5,384 nt of DNA. Origin: Chloroflexota bacterium (GTDB taxonomy: Bacteria; Chloroflexota; FW602-bin22; JAMCYS01). This document shows positions 1 through 5,384 of the stretch, piece by piece (the stretch's first letter is position 1; each line of letters begins with the position of its first letter). Under the pieces are notes generated by a model. The model was not told the DNA's origin. It worked only from the letters and a program-made list of their open reading frames with translations, and ran no database searches. The stretch spans positions 1 to 5,384 of the forward strand of contig JAJZQK010000291.1 in the NCBI GenBank assembly GCA_021847625.1, read 5' to 3'. A program made the translations under genes and the position numbers.

Positions 1-1
1 G

Positions 2-91
2 ATATTCAGCCGTATTGTACAACAGCTTGGCGCCCGGCGCGTAGTCGACACCATCCTGACGATCAACCGTCAGTCTCATCATCTGCGTTGA
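2..91 (+). CDS. Possible 3' end of an upstream gene (partial)
   Basis: Frame 2 of the plus strand is open from the window edge and ends at a TGA at 89-91, giving 29 residues that finish in SHHLR. The stretch has a protein-like pattern (LGARRVVDTILTI). It loosely recalls the final helix of carboxymuconolactone decarboxylase/AhpD-type proteins, where a (R)xxVD/ExxLTI pattern precedes a short tail. This resemblance is from memory and too short to rely on. The stop would overlap the -35 box of the next gene's promoter, which would make a tight tandem arrangement. The opposite strand is also open here from an ATG at 82 toward the left edge with similar third-position GC, so even the coding strand is undecided. 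Treat it as a candidate only. Confidence 0.22.
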   Translation: MFSRIVQQLGARRVVDTILTINRQSHHLR

Positions 92-116
92 CTCGCCGAC
101 TCTCCAAGCCTACAAT
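88..116 (+). promoter_or_regulatory. Sigma70-type promoter for the thioesterase gene
   Basis: TTGACT (88-93) is separated by exactly 17 bases from TACAAT (111-116). Each hexamer differs from consensus at one base, and the spacing is ideal. Transcription would start near 123, giving an untranslated leader of about 24 bases that contains just the ribosome binding site of the GTG start at 147. It is a convincing housekeeping promoter by sequence alone; no operator was identified. An 8-bp palindrome TTGTACAA lies upstream at 15-22, but nothing links it to control of this promoter. Confidence 0.7.
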
Positions 117-128
117 ACCACCGAGTGC

Positions 129-136
129 GGGAGGTG
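129..136 (+). promoter_or_regulatory. Ribosome binding site that fixes the GTG start at 147
   Basis: GGGAGGTG lies 10 bases before the GTG at 147. It matches the anti-Shine-Dalgarno sequence well and selects this GTG over the downstream in-frame ATG at 198, which is closer to the conserved core but lacks a comparable site. Confidence 0.6.
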
Positions 137-146
137 CAACGTTCCA

Positions 147-479
147 GTGGATAGCCAGCTCCGGCCGCCGCAGGCCCCCATCTCCTATACCGCCCGCATG
201 CAGGTGCGCTACTCGGACCTCGACATGCTGGAGCACGTCAACAACGCCGTCTACCTGCAGTACGTTCAGGAGGCAGCCATGCGCCACGCCGAAGCTGTCG
301 GCTACGGGTACGGGCGAATGCGCGAACTAGGAGGGAGTTTCGTAGTCAGGCGGCACGAGATCGAGTACAGTCGGGCGGCCAGGGCGGGGGATGAGCTGCT
401 TGTCACTATCCCTGCCGATGTCATCTCCGTCTTTCCAACGGAAGAAGCGGAAGTTCAACCGACTGAGACGAGCCTGTAA
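147..479 (+). CDS. Hotdog-fold acyl-CoA thioesterase (4HBT family), apparently truncated at the C-terminus
   Basis: The 110-residue product belongs to the 4-hydroxybenzoyl-CoA thioesterase/FadM-YbgC family, cytosolic enzymes that hydrolyse acyl-CoA thioesters to free acid and CoA. The family signature is seen at residues 19-42: VRYSDLDMLEHVNN followed by AVYLQYVQEA. Asp26 corresponds to the catalytic Asp of the YbgC type (Asp18 there), with His30 and Asn32-Asn33 nearby. Residues 64-88 (SFVVRRHEIEYSRAARAGDE and on) match the next strands of the fold. Family members usually have about 130-150 residues. After residue 88 the expected last strands (typically with a conserved Trp and a basic-rich strand) are absent and an unrelated tail of 22 residues ends at TAA 477-479. 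I saw no continuation in the other two forward frames, so a simple single-base frameshift is not obvious. It could be a decayed gene, a rearrangement junction, or a short divergent member. It has its own strong promoter and converges on the large minus-strand gene with a gap of 34 bases that shows no clear terminator. Substrate unknown. Confidence 0.75.
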   Translation: MDSQLRPPQAPISYTARMQVRYSDLDMLEHVNNAVYLQYVQEAAMRHAEAVGYGYGRMRELGGSFVVRRHEIEYSRAARAGDELLVTIPADVISVFPTEEAEVQPTETSL

Positions 480-513
480 CCGGCTGAACGACGCTTCTCT
501 GGCAGAACTCCCG

Positions 514-3500
514 CTACCTCACGGCCTCGGCGAGAGGGCCAGCCGCCGTCTGAGCGTGCCGCTGCGCCGAACGCGACCCATGGCGCAGCTGCTCGGCGAG
601 GTCCGAGATGCGCTCCGGATTGACCTTGTCGGCAAAGCCGTCGAAGGTCAGGCTGATCCACGGCTTATTGCCGTACTGCTTGGAGATCTGCTCGGCCAAC
701 GCCGCGACGATTCCGCCTGGCATACAGCCGTGCGGCATCACGGAGATAACGCCCGCGAAGTGCGGGTCGCGCATCTGGCGAATGCCGCTGCCGAGGGACA
801 GCACCGCCTCGCTACCATTGCGACTGGGCAGATAGGGGCCCGACTCCTCCAGCAAATCCTTCGTGCTGGGCTCGCGCTCGTGAATGGCCTGCTGGAACCA
901 CGATGCCACCCGGCCCTCGTAGTAGTCCACGGCCAACTTGCGCAGCCCGCCCCTGATCAGCCTGGGCAGATCCCGATTGACCCAGGCATCTTCGATGTTC
1001 CGGACGGTGATGTACTTCAGCCACTCGCCCATGGGGGCCACCTCGACCTCCAGGCCATTGGCTTCGCAGAGGGCCACCAGATCGTTGTTGCAGAACCGGT
1101 TCGCCCGCAGGTAGATCTCTCCATTGATGCCCACGAGCGGCCGCCGGGGCAAACTCGGGTCGCGGAGGGCCAAGAAATCCGCCGTGGCCCGCCTCATCAG
1201 ATCGTCCAGCGGTTTGCGTGACCGTGCCGCCTCGATGAGCGCCTCCAAATAGTGCTCGTAGACCTGCTTCGTCTGCCTCTGCTCGCGCTCGTACGGGCGA
1301 ATCATCCAGAGGAGCCTCTGTAGGTAGTCGGAGGCGACGATGCAGCGCCAGGCCAGCAACTCGAACTGCGTCCCCAGGCCGAGGTCGGCATAGGCGTTGT
1401 TAGATACCGTGGTCATGACTTTTATGTCAATGCCATGGTCGTTCAGGATCTTCTGCTGTTCCTGCGCGTACTTCCCCAACCGGCAGGGTCCAAAGGAACC
1501 CGCCATTAGCGTACGAGCGTTGGCCGGCAGTTCCCCATCCTCGGCCATGCGGAGGAGCACCCCTAGGCTATCGCGGAACGGCAGGCATTCCTTGCCGCTC
1601 GTCAGGTTGCGGCTGAGACCCATACTCCTCTCGTCAGACTCCGGCAGCATCTGAGCGTCGACGCCGAAGGCCTGCATGGCCGAGGCCACCACGACCGCCT
1701 GATCGGTCATGCGGACGATGAACACCGTCTGCCCGGCCCGCACGGACGAAGGCACGCGCCGAACGTACTTGGCCGGCTCGCCCGCCAGCTGCAGTCCGGC
1801 CTGGCGGTATCCTCGAACGGTGTCGACGAGAGCCTCCAGGCGGGTAATGTAGCCGGCTTCCGCCGCGTGTTCGTCCACCTCGATCTGGCCCAGCGGCTTG
1901 CCGCCCATTATGTCTTCGACGATGTTCTGGATGATGGAGTTGGGTCCGCAGCCGAAGTTGGAGAGAAACAGGCCGAACAGTTGCTGGTTTTCGCCGACGA
2001 TCTTCGCCGCCGCCAGGATCTTCCGCTCGTAGTTCCAATACGGCCTGTCCGAGATCTCCTTGATATCGACGTCGTCCAAGGGCAGATAGTCGAGTGGTAT
2101 GGGCACGACGCCAAGCTTCGCGAGCTCTTGCGCCATACCGAGGTTGGCGCCGGCGTCCTGGGCGTTGTAGGCCCGGGAGAGCAGCACGACGCCAAGCTTC
2201 TCTGGGTCGGCATTGATCTCAGTTAGCACCCGCTCGCCAGCCTGGCGAGCTCGCTCCTCAAACTCAGCCTGCTTCGCCAGCGCTACCCGTCCGGCCGCCA
2301 GTCCCTGCTGCTTCGAGAAGCCCAGGCGTCTGGCGATCTGTGCAAAGCTTTCGAGGAGGAGGCGGTCGCCCCGCGAGCGATCGAAGACGAGATCCAACAA
2401 CCGGTCGCCAATATGGAACACGGAGTTCACGATGTACGGAGCGGCCTGCACGAGGGGACATGAATACCGCTGGTCCTCTTCGCCAGTCTTCAGGCCCATG
2501 CGAATGGCGTTGGGTATCAGCACGAAGTCGACGCCTTCGTCCAGAAGCTCGGCCACGTGGCCGTGCAGCAGCTTGATGGGGAAGCAACTGTCGGTGTAGG
2601 CGTGCTCGAGCGAGCGCTCGATCACGTGCTTGTTCGTCGGCGTGGAGTAGCGCACGCGCACCCCGAGGGCGTTGAGGAACCCCGTCAACATCGGCGCCAG
2701 GTCGTAGGCCATCAGTGCTCGCGGCACGCCCACTACCGGCCCCGTGCCCTTCGCCGGGTCGTAATCCGCGAACAGCAGCCCCTCGCGTTCGGTAAAGGGA
2801 GTGGCTTGCTTCTTGGCAGACGCCGACCCACCGGCGTCATAACGATCACAGCGCGAGCCGTAGAAGAGGCGTAAGCCATCCTCAGTGGTCATCATGCTGA
2901 TGGCGCAGCTGTTCTCGCAGTGCTGGCAGTTGAAGTTGGTTAACTTATACTGCTTATGCGCCAAGGCGGAGAATCCCGCGAACTTGGACTCGGCACCGGG
3001 CGGCATGGCTTCCTTGGCCAGCAGTGCGGCCCCGATAGCACCCGTGACCTCCTTGTGCTTGGGCACGATGAAGGTCTTGCCGGGGAACTCGGCCCGGAAC
3101 GCGGCCACGGCGGCATCGTTGTAGAACACGGCCCCAGTTAGGAAGATGCGTTGGCCAACCCGGCTCGCTCCTACTACTTTCGAGCGGTAATTCTTGGCGA
3201 GCGACGTGGACAGGCTGGAGACGATCACCTCCACGGGGACGCCCGCGTGCTGCGCCGAGGTCACGGCCTGGCTCATGAAAGCCGCACATCGCTCCCCCAG
3301 GTCGAGCTGGGACTCGGCGCCGAAGGCCAACCTCGCGAACTCGCCGGTCCGCGTGGAGATGCCCAGCTGCTCTGACAGTTCGTCGATGAAGCTGCCAGTG
3401 CCCGCCGCGCAGGCTTTGTTCATCTGGTAGTCGAGGGCGGTCCCGTTCTCAAGGTAGACGTACTTCGAGTCCTGCCCGCCCAGTTCGAAGATCGTGTCGA

Positions 3501-4734
3501 CTCGCGGGTCGATGTTCAGCGCCGCCTTCGTCTGGGCCGTGATCTCGTTCTTGATAAGGTCGCCGCCAATGAAGTTCCCCACGAGGTAGCGTCCGGAGCC
3601 CGTGACGCCCACGGCCCGCACGTGTACCTTGCCCTCCACCATGGGCACGAGGTTAGCCATGACCTGCTTCACCGCCTCCAGGGGCTGGCCGGCCGTCATC
3701 AGGTACGTCTTCGCCAGCACCTCGCCGCTTTCGCTAATGACGGCGGCCTTGGTGCTCGTGGAACCGACGTCCACGCCCAGATAGACGTCGAGTGGCTGCG
3801 TCAACCCATCAAGGGAAGCGGGCCGCCAGCCGTCCGGAGCGAACGCCGGGACGAGCCGTGTCGGGATGTGGAAGACCTCCCCGTCCTCCTCGCTCCCCGG
3901 GTACAGGCTACCGGGCCGCGAGGGCGCGGACCGGGCGAGTAGCGCCGCCCCGATGGCCTCTCGCTCGGCGGCATAAGGCGGCACACGGACCTCCGCGCCC
4001 TTCAGGGCCGCCGACAAGGCCCGTTGGACGCCCGCGTTGGCCGCCACACCGCCGACGAAGTAGATCGGCGCCTCGAATTCGTCCCGCCACTGCGCCAGGA
4101 TCATCCTCGCCACGGCGTCCGAGAGGCCCGCCAGCATGGCGGAGATCGGCCAACCCTTCTGTTGAAGATGGATCAGGTCGGACTTGGCGAACACGCTGCA
4201 GCGGGCGGCGATGCGCGGCGGAGCCTCCTCCCAGGCGAGCGCCTTCGGGCCAAATTCCTCAATGGCAATCCCGAGCCGATACGCTTGTTGCTCCAAGAAT
4301 CGGCCGGTGCCCGCCGCGCAGAGCGGCGAGCGGGCGACCCGCCATGGTTTCTCCAGGCCATCCTCAAGACCGATGACGAGAGCCGATTGACCGCCGACGG
4401 CGACGATCGTCTTCGGATCAGCCTGGTCCCACAGTAACCCGGCGATTGCAGCGTAAGGGGAACTGAACACCAGCCAGCCGTCTTCTCGCCCGAAGATCCG
4501 CCTGCCGGAACCGCACACGCCCGCTCCGGCAATATCTTCCAGCCTAACGGCCTCTTGCGCCCTCTTCAACAAGGCCGCCACGCCAGTCGACGGGCCTTTC
4601 GTAATCCGTTCCTTGTCCACGAAGACGAGTCCGCCGCCCTTGTCGACGACTGCAATCCTAGCGTTGACGGACCCAATATCAAGGCCGAGGAAGAGCGGTC
4701 CGCCGGCCTGGCTCACACGGTTGCTGCTTGACAA
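514..4734 (-). CDS. Giant fused acyl-CoA dehydratase activase-type protein (two ASKHA ATPase domains + DUF2229/COG3580 + COG3581-like)
   Basis: The product has about 1,406 residues (numbered from the TTG at 4734), normal for fused activases of about 1,400-1,500. ASKHA domain 1 (about 13-270) has DIGS at 19-22, GGQS at 114-117, Cys139 in CAAGTG, Cys179 in RCSVFAKSD and GGVAAN at 228-233. ASKHA domain 2 (about 316-575) has DVGST at 322-326, GGQD at 419-422, Cys442 in CAAGTG and Cys483 in ERCAAFMSQ. In the family, such Cys pairs from two subunits hold one [4Fe-4S] cluster, and ATP hydrolysis drives a low-potential electron onto a dehydratase or reductase. Here the two halves could form an intramolecular pair. 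A CxxCxxxC motif follows (603, 606, 610, with Cys629), then a DUF2229/COG3580-like part from about 667 (VVGVPRALM; Cys717 in SCFPIK; Cys759; Cys929 in FGCGPN). A COG3581-like part from about 1000 has Cys1050 in GKECLPF, Cys1084 in GPCRLG and Cys1337 in HGCMPGG. No signal peptide or membrane segment is seen, so it is probably cytosolic and oxygen sensitive. TTG 4734 is preferred for its G-rich Shine-Dalgarno; GTG 4758 would add 8 residues without one. No dehydratase subunits lie nearby. Family assignment is secure; the reaction is unknown. Confidence 0.93.
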   Translation of the reverse strand: MSSSNRVSQAGGPLFLGLDIGSVNARIAVVDKGGGLVFVDKERITKGPSTGVAALLKRAQEAVRLEDIAGAGVCGSGRRIFGREDGWLVFSSPYAAIAGLLWDQADPKTIVAVGGQSALVIGLEDGLEKPWRVARSPLCAAGTGRFLEQQAYRLGIAIEEFGPKALAWEEAPPRIAARCSVFAKSDLIHLQQKGWPISAMLAGLSDAVARMILAQWRDEFEAPIYFVGGVAANAGVQRALSAALKGAEVRVPPYAAEREAIGAALLARSAPSRPGSLYPGSEEDGEVFHIPTRLVPAFAPDGWRPASLDGLTQPLDVYLGVDVGSTSTKAAVISESGEVLAKTYLMTAGQPLEAVKQVMANLVPMVEGKVHVRAVGVTGSGRYLVGNFIGGDLIKNEITAQTKAALNIDPRVDTIFELGGQDSKYVYLENGTALDYQMNKACAAGTGSFIDELSEQLGISTRTGEFARLAFGAESQLDLGERCAAFMSQAVTSAQHAGVPVEVIVSSLSTSLAKNYRSKVVGASRVGQRIFLTGAVFYNDAAVAAFRAEFPGKTFIVPKHKEVTGAIGAALLAKEAMPPGAESKFAGFSALAHKQYKLTNFNCQHCENSCAISMMTTEDGLRLFYGSRCDRYDAGGSASAKKQATPFTEREGLLFADYDPAKGTGPVVGVPRALMAYDLAPMLTGFLNALGVRVRYSTPTNKHVIERSLEHAYTDSCFPIKLLHGHVAELLDEGVDFVLIPNAIRMGLKTGEEDQRYSCPLVQAAPYIVNSVFHIGDRLLDLVFDRSRGDRLLLESFAQIARRLGFSKQQGLAAGRVALAKQAEFEERARQAGERVLTEINADPEKLGVVLLSRAYNAQDAGANLGMAQELAKLGVVPIPLDYLPLDDVDIKEISDRPYWNYERKILAAAKIVGENQQLFGLFLSNFGCGPNSIIQNIVEDIMGGKPLGQIEVDEHAAEAGYITRLEALVDTVRGYRQAGLQLAGEPAKYVRRVPSSVRAGQTVFIVRMTDQAVVVASAMQAFGVDAQMLPESDERSMGLSRNLTSGKECLPFRDSLGVLLRMAEDGELPANARTLMAGSFGPCRLGKYAQEQQKILNDHGIDIKVMTTVSNNAYADLGLGTQFELLAWRCIVASDYLQRLLWMIRPYEREQRQTKQVYEHYLEALIEAARSRKPLDDLMRRATADFLALRDPSLPRRPLVGINGEIYLRANRFCNNDLVALCEANGLEVEVAPMGEWLKYITVRNIEDAWVNRDLPRLIRGGLRKLAVDYYEGRVASWFQQAIHEREPSTKDLLEESGPYLPSRNGSEAVLSLGSGIRQMRDPHFAGVISVMPHGCMPGGIVAALAEQISKQYGNKPWISLTFDGFADKVNPERISDLAEQLRHGSRSAQRHAQTAAGPLAEAVR

Positions 4735-4740
4735 AATAGT

Positions 4741-4746
4741 CCCCCC
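4741..4746 (-). promoter_or_regulatory. G-rich ribosome binding site deciding the TTG start at 4734
   Basis: On the minus strand GGGGGG sits 6 bases before the TTG at 4734-4732. It can pair with the CCUCC anti-Shine-Dalgarno using G-U wobbles. The alternative GTG at 4758 has only pyrimidine-rich sequence ahead of it, and the GTG at 4716 also lacks a site. Conserved protein sequence begins about 13 residues after the TTG, so all three starts keep the domain intact. Confidence 0.45.
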
Positions 4747-4813
4747 AGGATAGTGCACGTGGACACGGGCAAGCCCATGCCAATCAGCTCAGGGCATTGC
4801 CGCCCCGGTTCCT

Positions 4814-4822
4814 ATTATAACA
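4814..4822 (-). promoter_or_regulatory. Extended -10 promoter for the activase gene
   Basis: The minus strand reads TGTTATAAT, that is TGn directly followed by a perfect TATAAT. No good -35 hexamer lies 16-18 bases upstream (GAGAAT at 17), which is usual for extended -10 promoters. Transcription would start near 4807, leaving a leader of about 73 bases before the TTG at 4734. The AT-rich hexamer stands out sharply in a GC-rich setting. Confidence 0.55.
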
Positions 4823-4887
4823 CCATATGCCCAGTGATTCTCCTCCCAGTCTGCTTGCCCTCGTCGTCCCCTGCCACGTTTCGGGCG

Positions 4888-4929
4888 CCCCCCGCGAGAG
4901 CCCCCGGCCGCCATCCCCCGCCCAGCCCC
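4888..4929 (-). other. G-rich tract with five G-runs, possible G-quadruplex
   Basis: On the minus strand, runs of 4, 3, 5, 5 and 6 G occur at 4929-4926, 4923-4921, 4919-4915, 4905-4901 and 4893-4888. The gaps are 2, 1, 9 and 7 bases. Any four runs include the 9-base loop, so the strict rule of loops up to 7 is just missed, but relaxed definitions are met. The tract lies upstream of the activase -10 box and downstream of the KGG gene, so it would be in the non-template (RNA-like) strand of any read-through from the KGG gene. Confidence 0.4.
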
Positions 4930-4947
4930 TCTTTGCCGCTGGCAAGA

Positions 4948-4984
4948 CGTGTGCCCTGCCCCCAGGTAGGGAACAGGGCACACG
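4948..4984 (-). terminator. Perfect 11-bp inverted repeat, candidate terminator of the KGG gene
   Basis: CGTGTGCCCTG (4948-4958) and CAGGGCACACG (4974-4984) are exact reverse complements around a 15-base loop, which itself can pair CCC with GGG. The hairpin sits about 85 bases past the stop of the leftward KGG gene. On that strand it is followed by TCTTGCC rather than a proper T-run, and by a second small hairpin at 4933-4945. It may be an intrinsic terminator of weak type, an mRNA 3' stabiliser, or a protein binding site. The structure is certain, its role is not. Confidence 0.45.
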
Positions 4985-5068
4985 AGACAAAGGAGACCAG
5001 GAGGTGGTCCTCGTTGCCTAAGCAGCCGATCGCCTACTAAGGCGTCCGGCCTCATCCACGAGACGAGC

Positions 5069-5384
5069 CTAGTCCTTGTTCTTCTTGGCGGCGAGCTTGC
5101 GGGCCTCCCCACCCTTGCGGCCGATCTGCGAGTAGAACTCGGGGCCGCGGCTCTCCAGCAGGTGTTCGCCCCCCTTCCGGCCGATCTCCGAGTAGAACTC
5201 CGAGCCGCGCTTCTCCCGCACCGTCGAGCCCCCCTTCCGGCCGATCTCCACAAAGAACTCCTTGCCGCGTGACTCTGACACGGCCGAGCCGCCCTTGTGA
5301 CCGATCCGGCGGTAGTGCTCGTCACCATATTTGGCTTTCGTGCTCATGCCGCCCCTGCGGCCGGCCTCGCGAACGGTCAATTCC
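5069..5384 (-). CDS. KGG-repeat general stress protein (GsiB/YciG/con-10-like), 5' end cut by the window edge
   Basis: At least 103 residues are visible before the TAG at 5071-5069. The protein is made of 20-residue repeats, each beginning G-[RH]-[RK]-G-G and ending with acidic and aromatic residues then Ile (for example SRGKEFFVEI and KRGSEFYSEI). The first Gly of the units falls at residues 7, 27, 47, 67 and 87 counted from the TTG at 5380, giving four full units and a half unit with a lysine-rich tail (KLAAKKNKD). This matches the KGG stress-induced family (Bacillus GsiB, E. coli YciG, fungal con-10), very hydrophilic, probably disordered hydrophilins linked to desiccation, heat or starvation survival; molecular function is poorly known. 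There is no Cys or Trp in the visible part and no signal peptide. The frame is still open at the window end (a Glu codon precedes the TTG), so the real start may lie outside. An ATG at 5347 would cut the first repeat and is unlikely. Confidence 0.88.
   Translation of the reverse strand, partial: ELTVREAGRRGGMSTKAKYGDEHYRRIGHKGGSAVSESRGKEFFVEIGRKGGSTVREKRGSEFYSEIGRKGGEHLLESRGPEFYSQIGRKGGEARKLAAKKNKD
5101..5370 (-). repeat. 60-bp tandem repeat inside the KGG gene
   Basis: The plus-strand block CCGATCTCCG or a close variant recurs at 5121, 5181, 5241 and 5301, with a diverged copy (CCGGCCTCGC) at 5361, in exact 60-base register. The two units at 5171-5200 and 5231-5260 are the most alike; the right-hand units are more diverged. 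Each unit encodes one 20-residue KGG repeat, so this is a coding repeat rather than a mobile or regulatory one. Confidence 0.8.

Larger units (their letters stand above)
4759..5068. other. Intergenic region between the KGG gene and the activase gene
   Basis: These 310 bases contain no open frame that looks coding. The frames open across it read as low-complexity Pro/Arg/Gly-rich strings typical of GC-rich non-coding DNA. From right to left (the direction of both flanking genes) it holds a perfect 11-bp inverted repeat (4948-4984), a small hairpin (TTGCC/GGCAA, 4933-4945), a G-rich stretch on the minus strand (4888-4929) and an extended -10 promoter (4814-4822) before the activase start. Confidence 0.7.

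Noticed and set aside
1..82. Minus-strand ORF starting at ATG 82 or 79 and running off the left edge
   Set aside because: Only about 27 residues are visible, the upstream Shine-Dalgarno is poor (GGAGAG about 17 bases away, GGCGAG at 9) and the protein is not recognised. The plus-strand alternative is equally open, so it is not listed as a gene.
471..485. Small inverted repeat AGCC...GGCT between the convergent genes
   Set aside because: A four-base stem with no T-run is too weak to call a terminator.
391..1221. Long plus-strand open frame of 276 codons opposite the activase gene
   Set aside because: It lies antisense to the well-supported activase coding sequence, has no recognisable domain or ribosome binding site, and reflects the GC-rich codon pattern of the other strand.
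4728..4756. Plus-strand TTGACA (4728-4733) with TAGTGC 17 bases later
   Set aside because: The -10 hexamer is poor, the box lies across the start of the minus-strand gene, and no rightward gene follows.
4824..4848. Minus-strand GGGAGGAG followed by ATG, resembling a start site for a small gene
   Set aside because: The ATG frame ends after three codons (Met-Val-Leu-stop), and the stop sits in the extended -10 element. The G-rich string is likely chance.
4789..5328. Minus-strand frame of 179 codons overlapping the KGG gene and the intergenic region
   Set aside because: It is an Arg/Ser/Gly-rich shadow in a different frame of the repeat gene and continues through the hairpin and promoter region; no family resemblance.

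Overview
This GC-rich window (by eye around 60% or more) looks like a bacterial chromosome. It has GTG/TTG start codons, purine-rich Shine-Dalgarno sites and sigma70-type promoter hexamers. A giant fused 2-hydroxyacyl-CoA dehydratase activase-type protein next to a KGG-repeat stress protein fits an anaerobic or facultative high-GC Firmicutes- or Chloroflexota-like lineage. That placement is an inference from gene content and is weak. No RNA genes, CRISPR arrays or insertion sequences were seen.

Layout. Positions 1-91 hold a short open stretch that may be the 3' end of a rightward gene cut by the window edge. A near-consensus promoter (88-116) and a good Shine-Dalgarno site lead into a rightward hotdog-fold (4HBT/FadM-YbgC type) acyl-CoA thioesterase gene at 147-479. 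Recognisable similarity in it stops after about residue 88, so it appears to lack its C-terminal third. After a 34-base convergent gap, almost the whole rest of the window (514-4734) is one leftward gene. It encodes about 1,406 residues: two ASKHA ATPase (BcrAD/BadFG/HgdC) domains in tandem, a Cys-rich linker, a DUF2229/COG3580-like segment and a COG3581-like C-terminal segment. A 310-base intergenic region (4759-5068) carries an extended -10 promoter for that gene, a strongly G-rich stretch on the minus strand and a perfect 11-bp inverted repeat. At the right edge a second leftward gene (5069-5384, running off the window) encodes a KGG-repeat, GsiB/YciG/con-10-like hydrophilic stress protein built on an exact 60-bp period.

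How the genes relate. The large protein belongs to a superfamily that couples ATP hydrolysis to very low-potential electron transfer through [4Fe-4S] clusters onto HgdAB/BcrBC/double-cubane type reductases. No separate dehydratase subunits lie in the window, so it is either an orphan activase or a self-contained ATPase-reductase. The thioesterase could share acyl-CoA chemistry with it, but the two are convergent and not co-transcribed. The KGG gene reads in the same direction upstream, but a hairpin and a separate promoter suggest its own transcription unit. The most interesting points are the asymmetric ATPase pair (GGQS in the first, GGQD in the second) and the many conserved-looking cysteines in the C-terminal half of a fusion whose reaction is not known to me.
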